From: Aphrophora alni
Lineage: Eukaryota; Arthropoda; Insecta; Hemiptera; Aphrophoridae
Assembly (NCBI GenBank): GCA_963513935.1
Contig: OY740765.1
Coordinates: 116,503,362-116,567,361, forward strand
DNA: 64,000 nt
Direction of reading: 5' to 3'
Under the pieces are notes generated by a model, which was not told the origin of the DNA, did no database searches, and was given only the letters and a program-made list of their open reading frames with translations. Positions 33,980 to 44,299 of this stretch are shown here, in pieces (the first letter of the stretch is position 1; every line of letters starts with the position of its first letter). Position numbers and translations under genes: made by a program.

Positions 33980-36150
33980 AATAAAACAGTTACAAGGTCA
34001 TTCTTCTCCCAAAGGGAACTATTTTTTAAAACTCTTGAATAATACTCTCATAATCCGCATTTACGGTAAGCTCTCGTTCCATGAATGGAAATATGAGGCT
34101 ATCTAGACGATCTTGACAATAGTTGATGTAAGTTTAGACTTCCAAAAACTTCGCTCGCATGTGAAGCTGGTGATGGGAATCGTAATGAATTTGGTTATTA
34201 GTAGTTTGAAATCAGCAAAAAAGACTTTTCTATTATATTCAGATAGCCACTGCAACCAATCAGCAGCTTTTTTTAGGGGGGAAATTGTCACTTTTTTGTT
34301 TTCACAATTTTAAATTCTGCTTCTAACTCGCCAGGATTTAAGGCAAGCTGGTGAGACAGATACTCATAATCATTTGGATTAAGTTTATAATCACCTAAGC
34401 CAAGTATCATAATTTTTCTCATAGAATGAATTATATTTTTAGTTTCTTCATTGAATCTGCCATTCAAGGAAGGACATGATCATTTACTCCTAAACAGGAT
34501 AGCATTCAAAGAATTTTAATTTCGTCTTGTAATTCTTGCACGAAAAATTCATTACCAGGGTTACTATTGTTCAGTCTTGTCAAAACCTTTTGCTTATTTG
34601 GAACCGGAATATCAATACCCAATCAGTCACAAGTATCTATGGTTCTCAAATATATATTTTCATAAATATCACCTTCAGTTCTCATTTTGTCTAAAGTGAT
34701 CGCTAAACTCGAGACTTCGTCCATAGCTTGACAAAGATCAATGTCACAAGACAGAAATGTTAGACTTACTATCACTACTAGTTAACACCATCACTACTAA
34801 AAAAATTATAAAATAGAAGTACTAAATTTGATGCAAAATTTCTTCGTCTTTAGCCTTCGCTTTGACATCAGATGAGTCTTCAATTATTTTCTTAAATGCT
34901 TGCACAATAGTATCAAGCTGAGCATGTACCACAGAAATAACTTCTGACCTACAATCCCAATAGGTTTCAGATAGTGACAGTGTTTTCAACTTGATATTTC
35001 TTGTTTTTATAATACCCTCGAACCAGCATGTCTTTTTGACTTTTTAAACAAAACTATATATATCAGTTGAATCACACCAAAAAAGACAACTTGGGATCTC
35101 TTTGGATCTTAGGATTCTCTTTGTGGTTTGAGCAAGCATCTACTAGAAAAAAATTCAGACAGTGTTCATGGCAGTAAACATATAAAATATAATTATTCTC
35201 TTCCTTGCACCTTGACTGAACCCCAGTGAAATGACCAGCCATCGTTGAACCTCCATCGAAGCATACAATTTCAATGCTTTTCCATAAAATGCCCATTTTT
35301 TAAAAGTACCATTTATACTTTCGAATATCTATTCAGTATCAGTGATTATTAAACGCTCCATTGAGATGAATCTTTCCACTGGAAGTACATTATCTTTTGA
35401 AATATATCTAAATACTAAAGCAATTTGCTCATGATGACTTACATCTGAAGTCTCGTGGGCAATTATAGAAATATGTTGTCATTCAATCTCTTGTCGATTG
35501 ACTTCAAAATGACGTTTTTAAACCCTTGTAAAATATAATTTTGGATATGGTTACTCAAGTAAGTGCGGTTTTTCGGTATAGTGTCTAGGTATTCCTTGAA
35601 TTCAGGATCATACTTTTTGAGAAGTTGTACTACTTTTAAAAATAATCCCTTCTCATCATTATCCTCTCTCTCGTTATTTCTACAAAATGTTTTCCCACCT
35701 TTAGCTAATGCGCAATCTTTATATATTAATTTTTTCATATAAATTATGTTATTTTGCTGCTGCTTGTTTTAACCCCCAATTTAGACTTTTTATTCTCATC
35801 TCTTTGTTGATCAATCGCCTTGTTTTTTTAAACATTCCCACCCATCTAAACTGGATATATGACATTTCAAATTCTGGTGAAGTTTAAACCGTAACAGTTT
35901 TATTCCATGATGAATATCCAAAATACATGAAAGTATTTTCTATTGATCTATGTGTTGAGCTATCGTTCATTCCAAAACAACGACAAGCAAAACAGAATGT
36001 GGCATTTTTAACAGGACTGTATTCTAACCATGTAAATTGTTCATACCAGGTAGGTAAAAATGATCTTTTTCTTTCATTTTTCCCATTTCCTATTATTGTT
36101 ATTATGAACTGTGACAAATAGCCCAAACTCCTTCTTTGGCAGTTCTAAGG
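33980..36150 (-). pseudogene. hAT-type transposase relic (ZMYM1/TTF-like family)
   Basis: Minus-strand fragments follow family order. 36126-35884 holds the TTF-type zinc-finger region (SFLPTWYEQFTWLEYSPVKN, then FCFACRCFG). 35738-35463 holds GLFLKVVQLLKKYDPEFKEY and KNRTYLSNHIQNYILQ. 35296-35072 includes IEIVCFDGGSTMAG. 34291-34103 holds the C-terminal dimerisation block (FITIPITSFTCERSFWKSKL). Many stops and frame changes separate them. hAT transposases cut and paste with 8-bp duplications; I did not find matching termini with confidence. Confidence 0.8.
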
Positions 36151-36311
36151 AGGGATCATCGAGCTCAGCATTGTCTTTTTTCCACGAATGAGGCGTTTTA
36201 CCGTGATTTGTAATACAAACATATTAAAATGCTCATAATAAATATATACCAATTTAGTAACAGTGCATATTATAAAATTGATCTTAAGATGAAGCAATTC
36301 ATAAAAAACAA

Positions 36312-36339
36312 TACTGCCAACTCAATTGTTGGCAGTATG
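36312..36339. repeat. Perfect 11-bp stem hairpin
   Basis: ATACTGCCAAC and GTTGGCAGTAT flank a 6-nt loop (TCAATT). It is an isolated inverted repeat in AT-rich DNA, possibly the remains of a small palindromic element. No flanking duplication was seen. Confidence 0.6.
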
Positions 36340-36689
36340 CTTTCTTGAAAGCACTATTCAAAACTAATGTACTTAGACAACTATTTTGACGCTGCGTTCA
36401 GAAAGTTTGATATTCAAATTAATTTGATGATAATAAATTTATTGATTATCATACAACACTAATTCAAGCGTACAGGTTTAGGTTCAATATGAATCGTTAA
36501 TCAAATCAATATCGAAATATCAATATTAATTTACATAATTTTGTTGAGCTCTTTGTACTGTGTATGAAAATATATGTGCTATATAGGCGTAACAATTGGT
36601 TTTCAAATTGTAACATCAAAATATGAAAATATGCAAATAACAAAAGAATCGTAAAATAAAAATTGTCTATAAAAATAACAAATTTAATC

Positions 36690-36795
36690 AGATCATTACA
36701 ATCATTTATACATGTTCAAATTCTAGCACCCTTTTCAAAGTTTTTTGGGGGTGCCATGGCACCCACAGCACCCGCTGTGAGCACGCCTATGTATA
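36690..36795. mobile_element. Probable hAT terminus
   Basis: On the minus strand the sequence CATAGGCGTGCTCACAGCGG, with GGTGCCATGGCACCC further in, resembles ends of insect hAT elements. It abuts pB-N copy 4 at about 36790. It may be the 5' end of the hAT relic at 33980-36150 that cut into pB-N. The partner end was not found. Confidence 0.4.
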
Positions 36796-37307
36796 TAACA
36801 CCTTCCGATACAATATTTACTAGGTTTAAAGTTGAATTGAAAATAATTGATTTTTAGAGTATAAAAAGTGTTAAAATTCTTCATTTTGTTTAATTTTTAT
36901 AGATTAAAAACTATAACAGTTAGAAAGATTTCGAAAGCACACATCGAAAGATGAAGAATTGTTCTCTAGAACAGTGTTACTGTAGATTTGTTAGAAGGAA
37001 ATATGCACTTGTGAAAATAAGACAAAGAATGACATAAATTTGTGTTTTACAAGTACACAGTTGTTGCGTTACTTGTTATCGGTGAAATACACAAACTTTA
37101 CCTATTATTTAAATATTATTTATACCATTTTATGGACTTTTGGTTGTATGAATATGAATCTATGGAACATTTAGCTTTAAAACAGTCTAATATTTATTAC
37201 GGTACAATGATTTTAATAGGGTAAATGTTGAATTGGAAAAAAAAAAGTGATTTCTACTGCTCGGCAAGTTGGTTAGGTGTCCAGAAATGTTGTTTATCGC
37301 CCCAGAG
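36796..37307. mobile_element. pB-N copy 4, right half
   Basis: Starts within the module (TACTAGGTTTAAAGTTGAATTG), matches 7830-7890 plus 10081-10489 of copy 1, and ends CCCCAGAG before TTAA (37308-37311). The left part is missing, cut off at the probable hAT end. Confidence 0.65.
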
Positions 37308-37329
37308 TTAAAAATTTTTCTTCGATATT

Positions 37330-37590
37330 TGAAAATGAAAAACTTCTCAGTCATCATTCCCAAATAAAAAAAGGATGAAAATAACATTTTTCTAAAAAAT
37401 TCCTAGCTGTGGAATACTCTAATAGCATCAGGAATGAAAATAACAAGGGTTGGTTAAGAAAGACCTGATAGGAAAGATGAAAGATAGGGATCACATTGAA
37501 GACTACATGAAAAGATGTAGATCCTTCGGGATTGCTAAGCCTATACTCAATATGGTGATCCCATGACACATTACATTGGGCGACAATCAA
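37330..37590. repeat. Dispersed repeat Z copy
   Basis: Shares TCGGGATTGCTAAGCCTATA-type sequence with 57930-57960 (TCGGGATTACCAAATCTATA) and further blocks leftward. The two copies are diverged, and the repeat overlaps the end of the hAT-like relic. Confidence 0.45.
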
Positions 37591-39198
37591 GTTTTCTTTC
37601 AGATTTTCTATGATGACATCCCCATGTATGGAAAATCCTCTTTAGGCAGTGGCATTTCAATGAGATAAAGGAAGAAGGAGTAGTACCACTTTTTTCAGGT
37701 TGAATAAATGTTCATCTTTCATCAGAGACATCCAAAAGCTGTCTAGTATGATTTCTCTAGTATAAGCCAGGACTTATTTTAATTATAAGTATAATTTCAA
37801 TTAGGACTTTTTCCTGGCTGACAAACTCCTTGAATTCTTTATCAGCTCTCTGAGCCATTGAAGTAGGAATCAGATTAGATGAAACAAACATGTCCATTGC
37901 TGTGATCATGTTTTTAACAGTTAAATCTGGAGTAAGCCTAATCTTGAATGGGTTTAAAAAAGTTATTCCTTCTGTTAATGGGTTCTTCAACGGACATTTC
38001 TCCAGCAGCTTTTCTATGAACCTTTTCAAACAGTTCCTACAATCTTAACGAAAGCGAAGGACATCAACATCTTTGAATCCACACTTCCTCAATGCAGCAT
38101 GTGTTGTATAACCAACATCAATATCTTGTGCACGTTTAAGGTTGTTGTCTATTTGTTCAATTTTCTGAAGTGGTGTAGTGACCAGAACATTATCTCTTAC
38201 AATCTTCATCATACATGACCATAGGATATTGAGCAGATTCCCATGAAGAAACGGGGGCAATGGGAAGTCTGATTGAAATTACCTCAAAAAGGGCTCAAAG
38301 TCCTCTGCTAAAGATGAAAAGAATGTTATTTTCGCAGAAAGCAGAGACATACTCGATAAATTATTTTACGTTGTCAAGAATGTCTAAGATTCTATTTACA
38401 ACTTTAGTGTTTTCCAGATATCTAACATCGCAAAATTTCTTCGGAAATGTTTTTGAACCAGTCATAGCCATGTAGGTCCCACGACGACTAGAACTATCCT
38501 TGAATAGGTAGTAGCATGCTCTGAATACCGTTATTTGAGATCAGTTAGTAACTTTTATACCGACTTTAAAAGCAACATTGACAACATGTTAACAACAGCT
38601 CCCAATGTCTAACATTTTTGGGCCCTGAGCATCTTTCACAGCCAACTTCTTTTGCAACATCTTTAAAAGTTTGAAATTTACACTGGGACCACCCATTGAC
38701 AGTTGCACAATCTTAGATATCAAGTCCACTTAGACCTTTCATCAAGCCATTAAGTAGATTAGCAGCTGTTCTAGCTGTTTCGTTCAAGAACAATTAAGAA
38801 AAATAATGACAAGACACTTGGTTTTTGTTGTTGTCCCAGAACCGCAGAAAAATGTCCATCTGTTGTTTTTGAGGATATTTATTTAGGCTTTCATCAAAGC
38901 ATACAACAACAAAATCACATTTACTGACATCTTCTGTTAGTTAATTTTTTAAAATATGGAGGAAGTCCATATATAATACTGTATGATACTTATCTTTCCC
39001 TAGTTTCATGTCTGCTGCTGTTTGACTATCTGGAAACATCCGTTTAAACACCCTGATGCTGCTTTCAGCATTCTTCAAAGAATTATGGCATATTACTGTT
39101 TCAAGATACCACAGCGTTTCAGCTTCTGTACTTTATCTTTTAATTAAATATATTATAAGACTTACCGTCACAATAGTCTAATTTGTCTGTAGTTATCT

Positions 39199-39236
39199 CA
39201 CTACGGCCGTTTCGGCTATTCAGCCATTTTCAAGTG
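39199..39236 (-). ncRNA. Hammerhead-like motif at the 3' end of the PLE, family E
   Basis: Minus strand. Stem I is CAC/GTG, core TTGAAAA (U3 and A8), one extra T, stem II GGCT/AGCC closed by GAAT, then GAA, mini stem III ACGGCCGT and cleavage base A. It lies about 170 bp downstream of the PLE stop codon, where PLEs are known to carry hammerhead motifs. This copy ties the whole set to an identified PLE. Confidence 0.65.
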
Positions 39237-39409
39237 TTATGCGGGTATTACCGTTGCCTTAGTTTAAAATAGAAATCACGAACACACGACACATCACAAA
39301 CACACAAGTTCTTTAAACATTTAAAACATGATGTAGTAGGCCTACTGTCACAACGCGTACTGTCAATGTTGGTTTCCTGCGCACGGTGGTAGGCATGGGG
39401 TGGGGTGGT

Positions 39410-40450
39410 TTAGTTCTTATCTAATTGCTTTATGATTGGGTCATAAATTAGATGCGAGTCAAATTTTAATTTTTCATTTAATAGGGAACTATTGTTGTTC
39501 TTTGTTCGTTTATATATTTCATACTCCTCCAATGCGTTCATAAGTTTCCCTTTCTCACAATGGTGAAGTATTTTCATTGTTTCCTCGATGACTGAGTATT
39601 TATGATCCGTTTGGATTATATGTTCTGTAAACTTTGACTCGACTTTTGCTGGATTAGTCAGTTGTGAAGCTGTTGGTATGTGCTCTTTAAATCTTTGTTT
39701 AAAGGACCTTCCAGTTTGTCCTATATATGTTTTTACACAATCAGAGCATGATAATTCGTAGATTCCCGTGCTCTCAAATTTGTTATCATGGGTTTTCTTT
39801 ATGTTTAAAGCTTTTCGCAGATTATTTTTAGTTTTAAATGTAGTTATGTAGCCCTGTTTTTTAAATATGTTCCTTGTTATATGTTCTAAATCCTTGTTAT
39901 AATCTATCACAACGTATTTTTCTTTTTCTTCTTTTTCTTTTTTATTTTTGTTTAGGTGTTTGTTTTCCTGTTTTTTATATAATCTGTCGACCATATATGG
40001 GTCGTATCCATTTCTGATGGCTATGTGTTTTATAATATTTAATTCTTCTTGGAAGTCTTCATGGTTCATAGGTGTCGTTCTTAATCTATGTATTAGGCTA
40101 TTATATGCTGCTAATTTGTGAGGTATCGGGTGATTTGATGTAGCGTGGATAGTGTGGTCTGTTAGTGTTGGTTTCCTGTATATTTTGAACTGGTGTTTAT
40201 TATTTAATTTTGTTATGGTAAGGTCGAGATAATTAATGGTATTGTTAGTTTCTATTTCAGTTGTGAATTTTAAGTTTGGGTGTATATTATTTAGGTATGA
40301 TTCTAACGTGTGGATCTGTCTCTTTGTGCCATGGTATAATACTAATATGTCATCAACATACCTATGGTGGTATTGAATTTTTTCTAGATGTTTGTTTTCT
40401 TTATTCATTATTCTATTGTTCTCGATATTATTAAGAAATATTTCGGCCAT
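39410..40450 (-). CDS. PLE protein, C-terminal half: RT motif C to GIY-YIG nuclease
   Basis: An uninterrupted 346-codon frame. It opens at the reverse transcriptase region MAEIFLNNIE, with the catalytic motif C YVDDILVLY at residues 32-40, then the thumb and linker (NYLDLTITKLNNKHQFKIYR, residues about 69-88). A lysine-rich linker follows (KNKKEKEEKEKY). The GIY-YIG endonuclease domain begins at about residue 229 with GIYELSCSDCVKTYIGQTGR, with RSFKQRFKEH behind it, and the tail ends at IIKQLDKN. In full PLEs the RT copies the element and the nuclease nicks the target. RT motifs A and B upstream are missing, cut at the insert boundary 40482, so the protein cannot support transposition. The absence of stops in 1 kb suggests a young insertion. 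Confidence 0.92.
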   Translation of the reverse strand: MAEIFLNNIENNRIMNKENKHLEKIQYHHRYVDDILVLYHGTKRQIHTLESYLNNIHPNLKFTTEIETNNTINYLDLTITKLNNKHQFKIYRKPTLTDHTIHATSNHPIPHKLAAYNSLIHRLRTTPMNHEDFQEELNIIKHIAIRNGYDPYMVDRLYKKQENKHLNKNKKEKEEKEKYVVIDYNKDLEHITRNIFKKQGYITTFKTKNNLRKALNIKKTHDNKFESTGIYELSCSDCVKTYIGQTGRSFKQRFKEHIPTASQLTNPAKVESKFTEHIIQTDHKYSVIEETMKILHHCEKGKLMNALEEYEIYKRTKNNNSSLLNEKLKFDSHLIYDPIIKQLDKN

Positions 40451-40735
40451 GATACATGAATGGCGAAAACAAATATGTATGATTTATCTTTTACTTCCCA
40501 CGATTTTTCCTTTTTTGAATGAAATGTCTCTGGAGCAAGCTGATTAGCAGGGTTACTTCTGAGAGATGACAATTTATAAGTGATGGAATGGCTGGTTCAA
40601 CTAAGGGATATGATGTGGAAGTTGCTGCTAGTGCTGAAAATAAACCACTTGAAGGCCCAGCTACAGCAATACACTCACTTTGAGATTGGTGGCAAGAAAA
40701 GAAAGATTGAAAAGGGACAGATTTCACCATTTTTT

Positions 40736-41342
40736 TAAAATTTTGTTTATGTTTATGTCAATTTGCATGACTTTTTAATGAAGAACGACTCATTGACTCA
40801 TAGTATATGCTGTTCTTCTTTCATAACATGCATGTGGCGTAGCCACGTTTTCCCCCTTTCTTACCCAAAGAAAATCTTTAAGCCAGCTATCTTGGAATTG
40901 TATTTTTGACATGGTATCAATGGTATCATGTCTTTCTTACATTTAGACATGCCTGAAAAAGAAAAAATCTACTTATAACACCTTTGGTAATAAAATCTCT
41001 TGAAATAAAAGAAATTTTTATAAAATTCACTGCATTTCCAAACCTATTTAACCTATTTAGTACATTAACTAAAACAATGTTTTCTCATATATATAATTTT
41101 TTTTGTTTGTTATAAAATAAATATTTGTTTAATGTCTACATATATTATTTATTAGACCAACCAGTAAATTAAGAATGTTTAAAATTTACAAGCAATAACA
41201 TCAAAATTTATATTAAAAGAATTTAATATTGATTTTTACAATAATTACTGTATGTCCAAAAGAATTATAACAGAATTTGTTGCCACATAATTGAAAACAA
41301 GTGTAATACAAAATAGTCTGAATATTTACTTTTTCCTTTGTA
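40736..41342. other. AT-rich DNA, no gene recognised
   Basis: At 40828-40850 the sequence ATGTGGCGTAGCCACG, followed by a T/C-rich run, resembles a TIR-type transposon end, but no partner was found. Confidence 0.35.
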
Positions 41343-41391
<49 letters not shown>

Positions 41392-41402
41392 AAAAAAAAA
41401 AA
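41343..41402 (+). repeat. Poly(A) tract of about 60 bp
   Basis: Almost pure A with one or two C interruptions. It could be a retrotransposed tail, but no element is recognisable upstream. The minus-strand frame that crosses it is an artefact of poly-Phe. Confidence 0.95.
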
Positions 41403-41613
41403 ACAAACAGTATCGAATAGAAAAATGAAGGCCCAATAAACTCTACATTTATTAAAATATTCACCAGATTTTAATAACTATTTTTAAAATTATAAATAAT
41501 TATATTACAGTATGGTAGATCAACGTGATTTATCTAGCAATTTAAATTTATAATATTAAACATTACTGTACATAATTTTTAAAACTGAATATTCAAAATA
41601 AAGGTAAGCCTAC

Positions 41614-42045
41614 TTTGATAAAAAATATTTTGGACTCAGGGAACCTCAAAATAGGTATTTATGCAAATATCAAAATCTATTTTTTTCACAATCACAATAC
41701 TTTCTCTATAGCCTACTTACCACGTGATATATTTAAATGTAATGAGAAAAAAATATTTTGGACTCAGGGAACCTCAAAATGGATATTTATGTGAACATCA
41801 AAAAACTCTTTTTTTCACAATCACAATAGATAAAAAAAAAACTCGAACAGAAGATCTCACAAAAATTACGTTTACTTAATTAAAACATGTTTGATTAAGT
41901 AAACATAATTTTTGTGAGATCATGTGTTAGAGTTTTTTTTTCTATCTAATATTATTTCACAAGTCAAGCTCAATGTTTAGAATCACAATACTTTCTCAAT
42001 AGCCTACTTACCATGTTATATAAATGTAAAGAGAAAAAAAATTAA
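41614..42045 (+). repeat. Tandem duplication of about 130 bp, second copy interrupted
   Basis: Copy 1 (41615-41744) and copy 2 (41746 onward) share AAAATATTTTGGACTCAGGG and CAATCACAATACTTTCTC. Copy 2 stops at 41828 and resumes at 41981 because of the hairpin insert. The interruption therefore came after the duplication. Confidence 0.85.
41829..41980 (+). mobile_element. 152-bp hairpin insert, family A derivative
   Basis: A 10-bp duplication AATCACAATA flanks it (41819-41828, 41981-41990). The insert is a hairpin of the outer arms of the family A element (AGATCTCACAAAAATTA and its inverse) around AAAACATGTTTG. It has a 45-bp one-sided extension at the right that begins CTATCTAATATTA, as at 1986. 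The hammerhead-like core has been lost by central deletion. Confidence 0.85.
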
Positions 42046-42902
42046 TAATAATAATAACAACAACCTTTTCCGTAGTAATATTTTAATGGAAATGTTCCTA
42101 TAATACAGTGAAATAATTTTGTAGGAGAAACTAGCCAGCATTTTTAGTCATATCTTTGCAAAGTAAAGTTATGGGTTTATAATTCACAACTTCTTTCATT
42201 TTCCCTCCCTTCTTTTTAATTTTCAGATAGCTTCATAAAAAGGTTTTTAATTAAAAGACAATACAGATGATAATTATAAACAATTTAGAAGAAACCCGGC
42301 ATTGAATATCGCACGGTTATCATACTAAGTCTAGATCGAGCAGTGTCCGTATGTAGGCTTAATTTTTGTATTGTTTTAAAATTTTTAATATTCTGATTGT
42401 CATTTATGAATTTTTTTTATACTACATATGTTCAATTTAAAAAAAAAAAAAATCGGAAGGAGGGGGTTAATTGTAAACAAGTACCACTTCGTTATATGAA
42501 ATCGACTTCATTTTAAGGAACTGTATTAAAATTCTCCTGGTATATTTAATTACCAAAAAGTGGTATAATTAGGTAGGAATGGGGTTAAATATTATTAAAA
42601 AAAGTTTCTTAAAGATATATATTATATATTTCCCTGATGAAACAACGTATTTAAATATGAAGATAATAGAATCTACACTAGTGATGTTACGAGAAAATCG
42701 TGAACCCCATAGGCTCTGTTATAAAATAATCTTATTTAATTATTTATACGATCTTAAATACATGTTGTTTCATTATTAAATGTCAGTTTTCAAAGTAGTG
42801 TAACAAATTAATGGAGGCCTAATTTAACCAAACTCGAAATTAGCCATCCTATTAACATTACGATATTTGGTCACTCTCAATTTTAAATACAACTGTAAGA
42901 AT
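42046..42902. other. AT-rich intron DNA, no gene recognised
   Basis: No terminal repeats or protein-like frames were seen. Confidence 0.35.
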
Positions 42903-43241
42903 AGATTTTGTATGGACAGGAGACAGACTTACCTTGGAAAGTATTGGTCCTTGGTATTACCTAATAGTATACAAGTAAGAAAACACACACAAAAACACTA
43001 AAGTTCCAAAAAAAGAAGAAACAAATCTGTGGTTCAACACTCCCAGATTAAAACAATTCATCTACGTTTTATACTTTACTGATTGATGAAGTGAACAGTG
43101 TTTACGAAATATTTCAGAACTTTAGTGTTTTTGTGTGTTTTCTTACTTATATACTATTAGGTAATACCAAGCACCAATACTTTCCAAGGTAAGCCTGTCT
43201 CCATATAAACTCTAATCTAATAGGCTATGTATGTGCTAATC
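42903..43241 (+). mobile_element. Palindromic PLE-derived element, family F
   Basis: Inverted arms of about 88 bp (42919-43006 and 43117-43202) share CCTTGGAAAGTATTGG and ACACTAAAGTTC. The centre carries a plus-strand hammerhead-like motif. A decayed flanking repeat, TAAATACAA followed by TGTAA and AAT with two differing bases, lies at 42884-42902 and 43242-43260. No coding sequence. Confidence 0.68.
43079..43117 (+). ncRNA. Hammerhead-like motif, family F
   Basis: Stem I CTGA (43079-43082) pairs with TCAG (43114-43117). Core TTGATGA (43083-43089) differs from CUGAUGA only at position 3. Extra A43090. Stem II GTGAAC/GTTTAC (43091-43096, 43100-43105; one wobble) with AGT loop. GAA 43106-43108, mini stem III ATAT, cleavage base T43113. 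Confidence 0.6.
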
Positions 43242-43260
43242 TAAATACAAATGTAATAAT

Positions 43261-43552
43261 TAATTCTCTTGGCACTTACCATATATTAATATAAAAAATC
43301 ACGACACTACTCTCTCAAAACAAACTACAAACTTTGTACCTTATATTTTATAGGTATGGCTAGGAATACCTCGATTGGTGGTAGACCTGAGACATTCCAA
43401 TCCAACTACACAGGGACAGGGCAGCTTGTTTGAAGGTTTGCCCCGCCTCCTTAATGTCAGTCTGCAAAATTTGGCGTGGTAGTGAGAAAACACCACATCC
43501 TTTCTCGGAATGAACGTAGTCAGAAAACATTCGCCCACCAGGAAATATCACC
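43261..43552. other. No gene recognised; GC-richer island
   Basis: 43360-43555 is clearly richer in G and C than its surroundings and contains 63-65-codon overlapping minus-strand frames without a recognisable domain. It may be a fragment of an unidentified element. Confidence 0.35.
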
Positions 43553-43674
43553 GGATAACACAGTTGATCGGATCCTTCTTGTTTTTAGATCCAAAGAATA
43601 TAACATTTATAAACAATGATTTTAATAATTAAAACAAACACTTTTTAGTATAAACCACAACTTTATTTAATATG

Positions 43675-43714
43675 TACCGACCATGGTTTCGCTAGTTACA
43701 GCACTGTCAAGGTA
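43675..43714 (-). ncRNA. Hammerhead-like motif, family D, left arm
   Basis: Minus strand. Stem I TACC/GGTA, core TTGACAG, extra T, stem II GCT/AGC around GTAACT, GAA, mini stem III ACCATGGT and cleavage base C (GUC). Core position 9 is G instead of A. Confidence 0.55.
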
Positions 43715-44259
43715 GTTTACATGAATGAAGAAGAAAGGTACAGTTCACAATTTCCCACACAATAATTGGGTAAAACCCTCTTTGTTAACCTAAATAAAAG
43801 AAGAGGAGGAATGGGAAGGGCTATGACCTAGTTAATGGTTTGAGGAGTGGGGAGTTGTTAAATTCTAGTTGTTCATTTAAAACTAACACATTTTTATTCT
43901 TAACTATTCTATTAATTTCTAAATTTTCTAAATGATTTAATTTTTTAGATTTATTAGATACACGTAAGATTTTAAAATTCGTGTTGGAATGAAAATTCGA
44001 AATACTAAAATCTTACATGTATCTAATAAGTCTAAGAAATTTAATCATTTAGAAAATCTAGAAATTAATAGAATAGTTAAGAATAAAAATGTGTTAGTTT
44101 TAAATGAACAACTAGAATTTAACAACTCCCTCAAACCATTAACTAGGTCATAGCCTTTCCCATTCCTCCCCCTCCTTTATTTAGGTTAACAAAGAGGGTT
44201 TTACCCAATTATTGTGTGGGAAATTGTGAACTGTACCTTTCTTCTTCATTCATGTAAAC

Positions 44260-44299
44260 TACTTTGACAATGCTGTAACTAGCGAATCCATGGTCAGTA
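44260..44299 (+). ncRNA. Hammerhead-like motif, family D, right arm
   Basis: Stem I TACT/AGTA (the left arm has TACC/GGTA, a compensatory pair change), core TTGACAA (44264-44270), stem II GCT/AGC, GAA 44284-44286, and TCCATGGT, in which the first stem III base is changed. Cleavage base C44295. Confidence 0.5.

Larger units (their letters stand above)
39143..40482 (-). mobile_element. Penelope-like element (PLE) with 11-bp target duplication
   Basis: The 11-bp repeat TTTATCTTTTA flanks it perfectly at 39132-39142 and 40483-40493, so the 1340-bp insert is precisely defined. It lies inside the hAT-like relic. It carries the 3' half of a PLE gene on the minus strand, followed by a terminal region with a hammerhead-like motif (39199-39236). 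The 5' end is truncated just before reverse transcriptase motif C. Confidence 0.92.
37530..40735 (-). pseudogene. hAT-like transposase relic 2, split by a PLE
   Basis: Minus-strand relic of a transposase-like protein family common in arthropod genomes. The N-terminus is at 40730-40530 (VPFQSFFSCHQ, SECIAVAGPSS). After the PLE insert it continues at 39130 with SIRVFKRMFPDSQTAADMKL, CFDESLNKYPQKQQMDIFLR and FWDNN, then 38260-38045 and 38029-37757 (EKCPLKNPLTEGITFLNP). The tail near 37590 contains LIVAQ-type residues. Stops and frameshifts are numerous. I assign it to the hAT-like group from its order of blocks; the exact family is uncertain. Confidence 0.65.

Noticed and set aside
41213..41464. 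83-residue minus-strand frame with poly-Phe
   Set aside because: Produced by reading through the poly(A) tract; not a protein.
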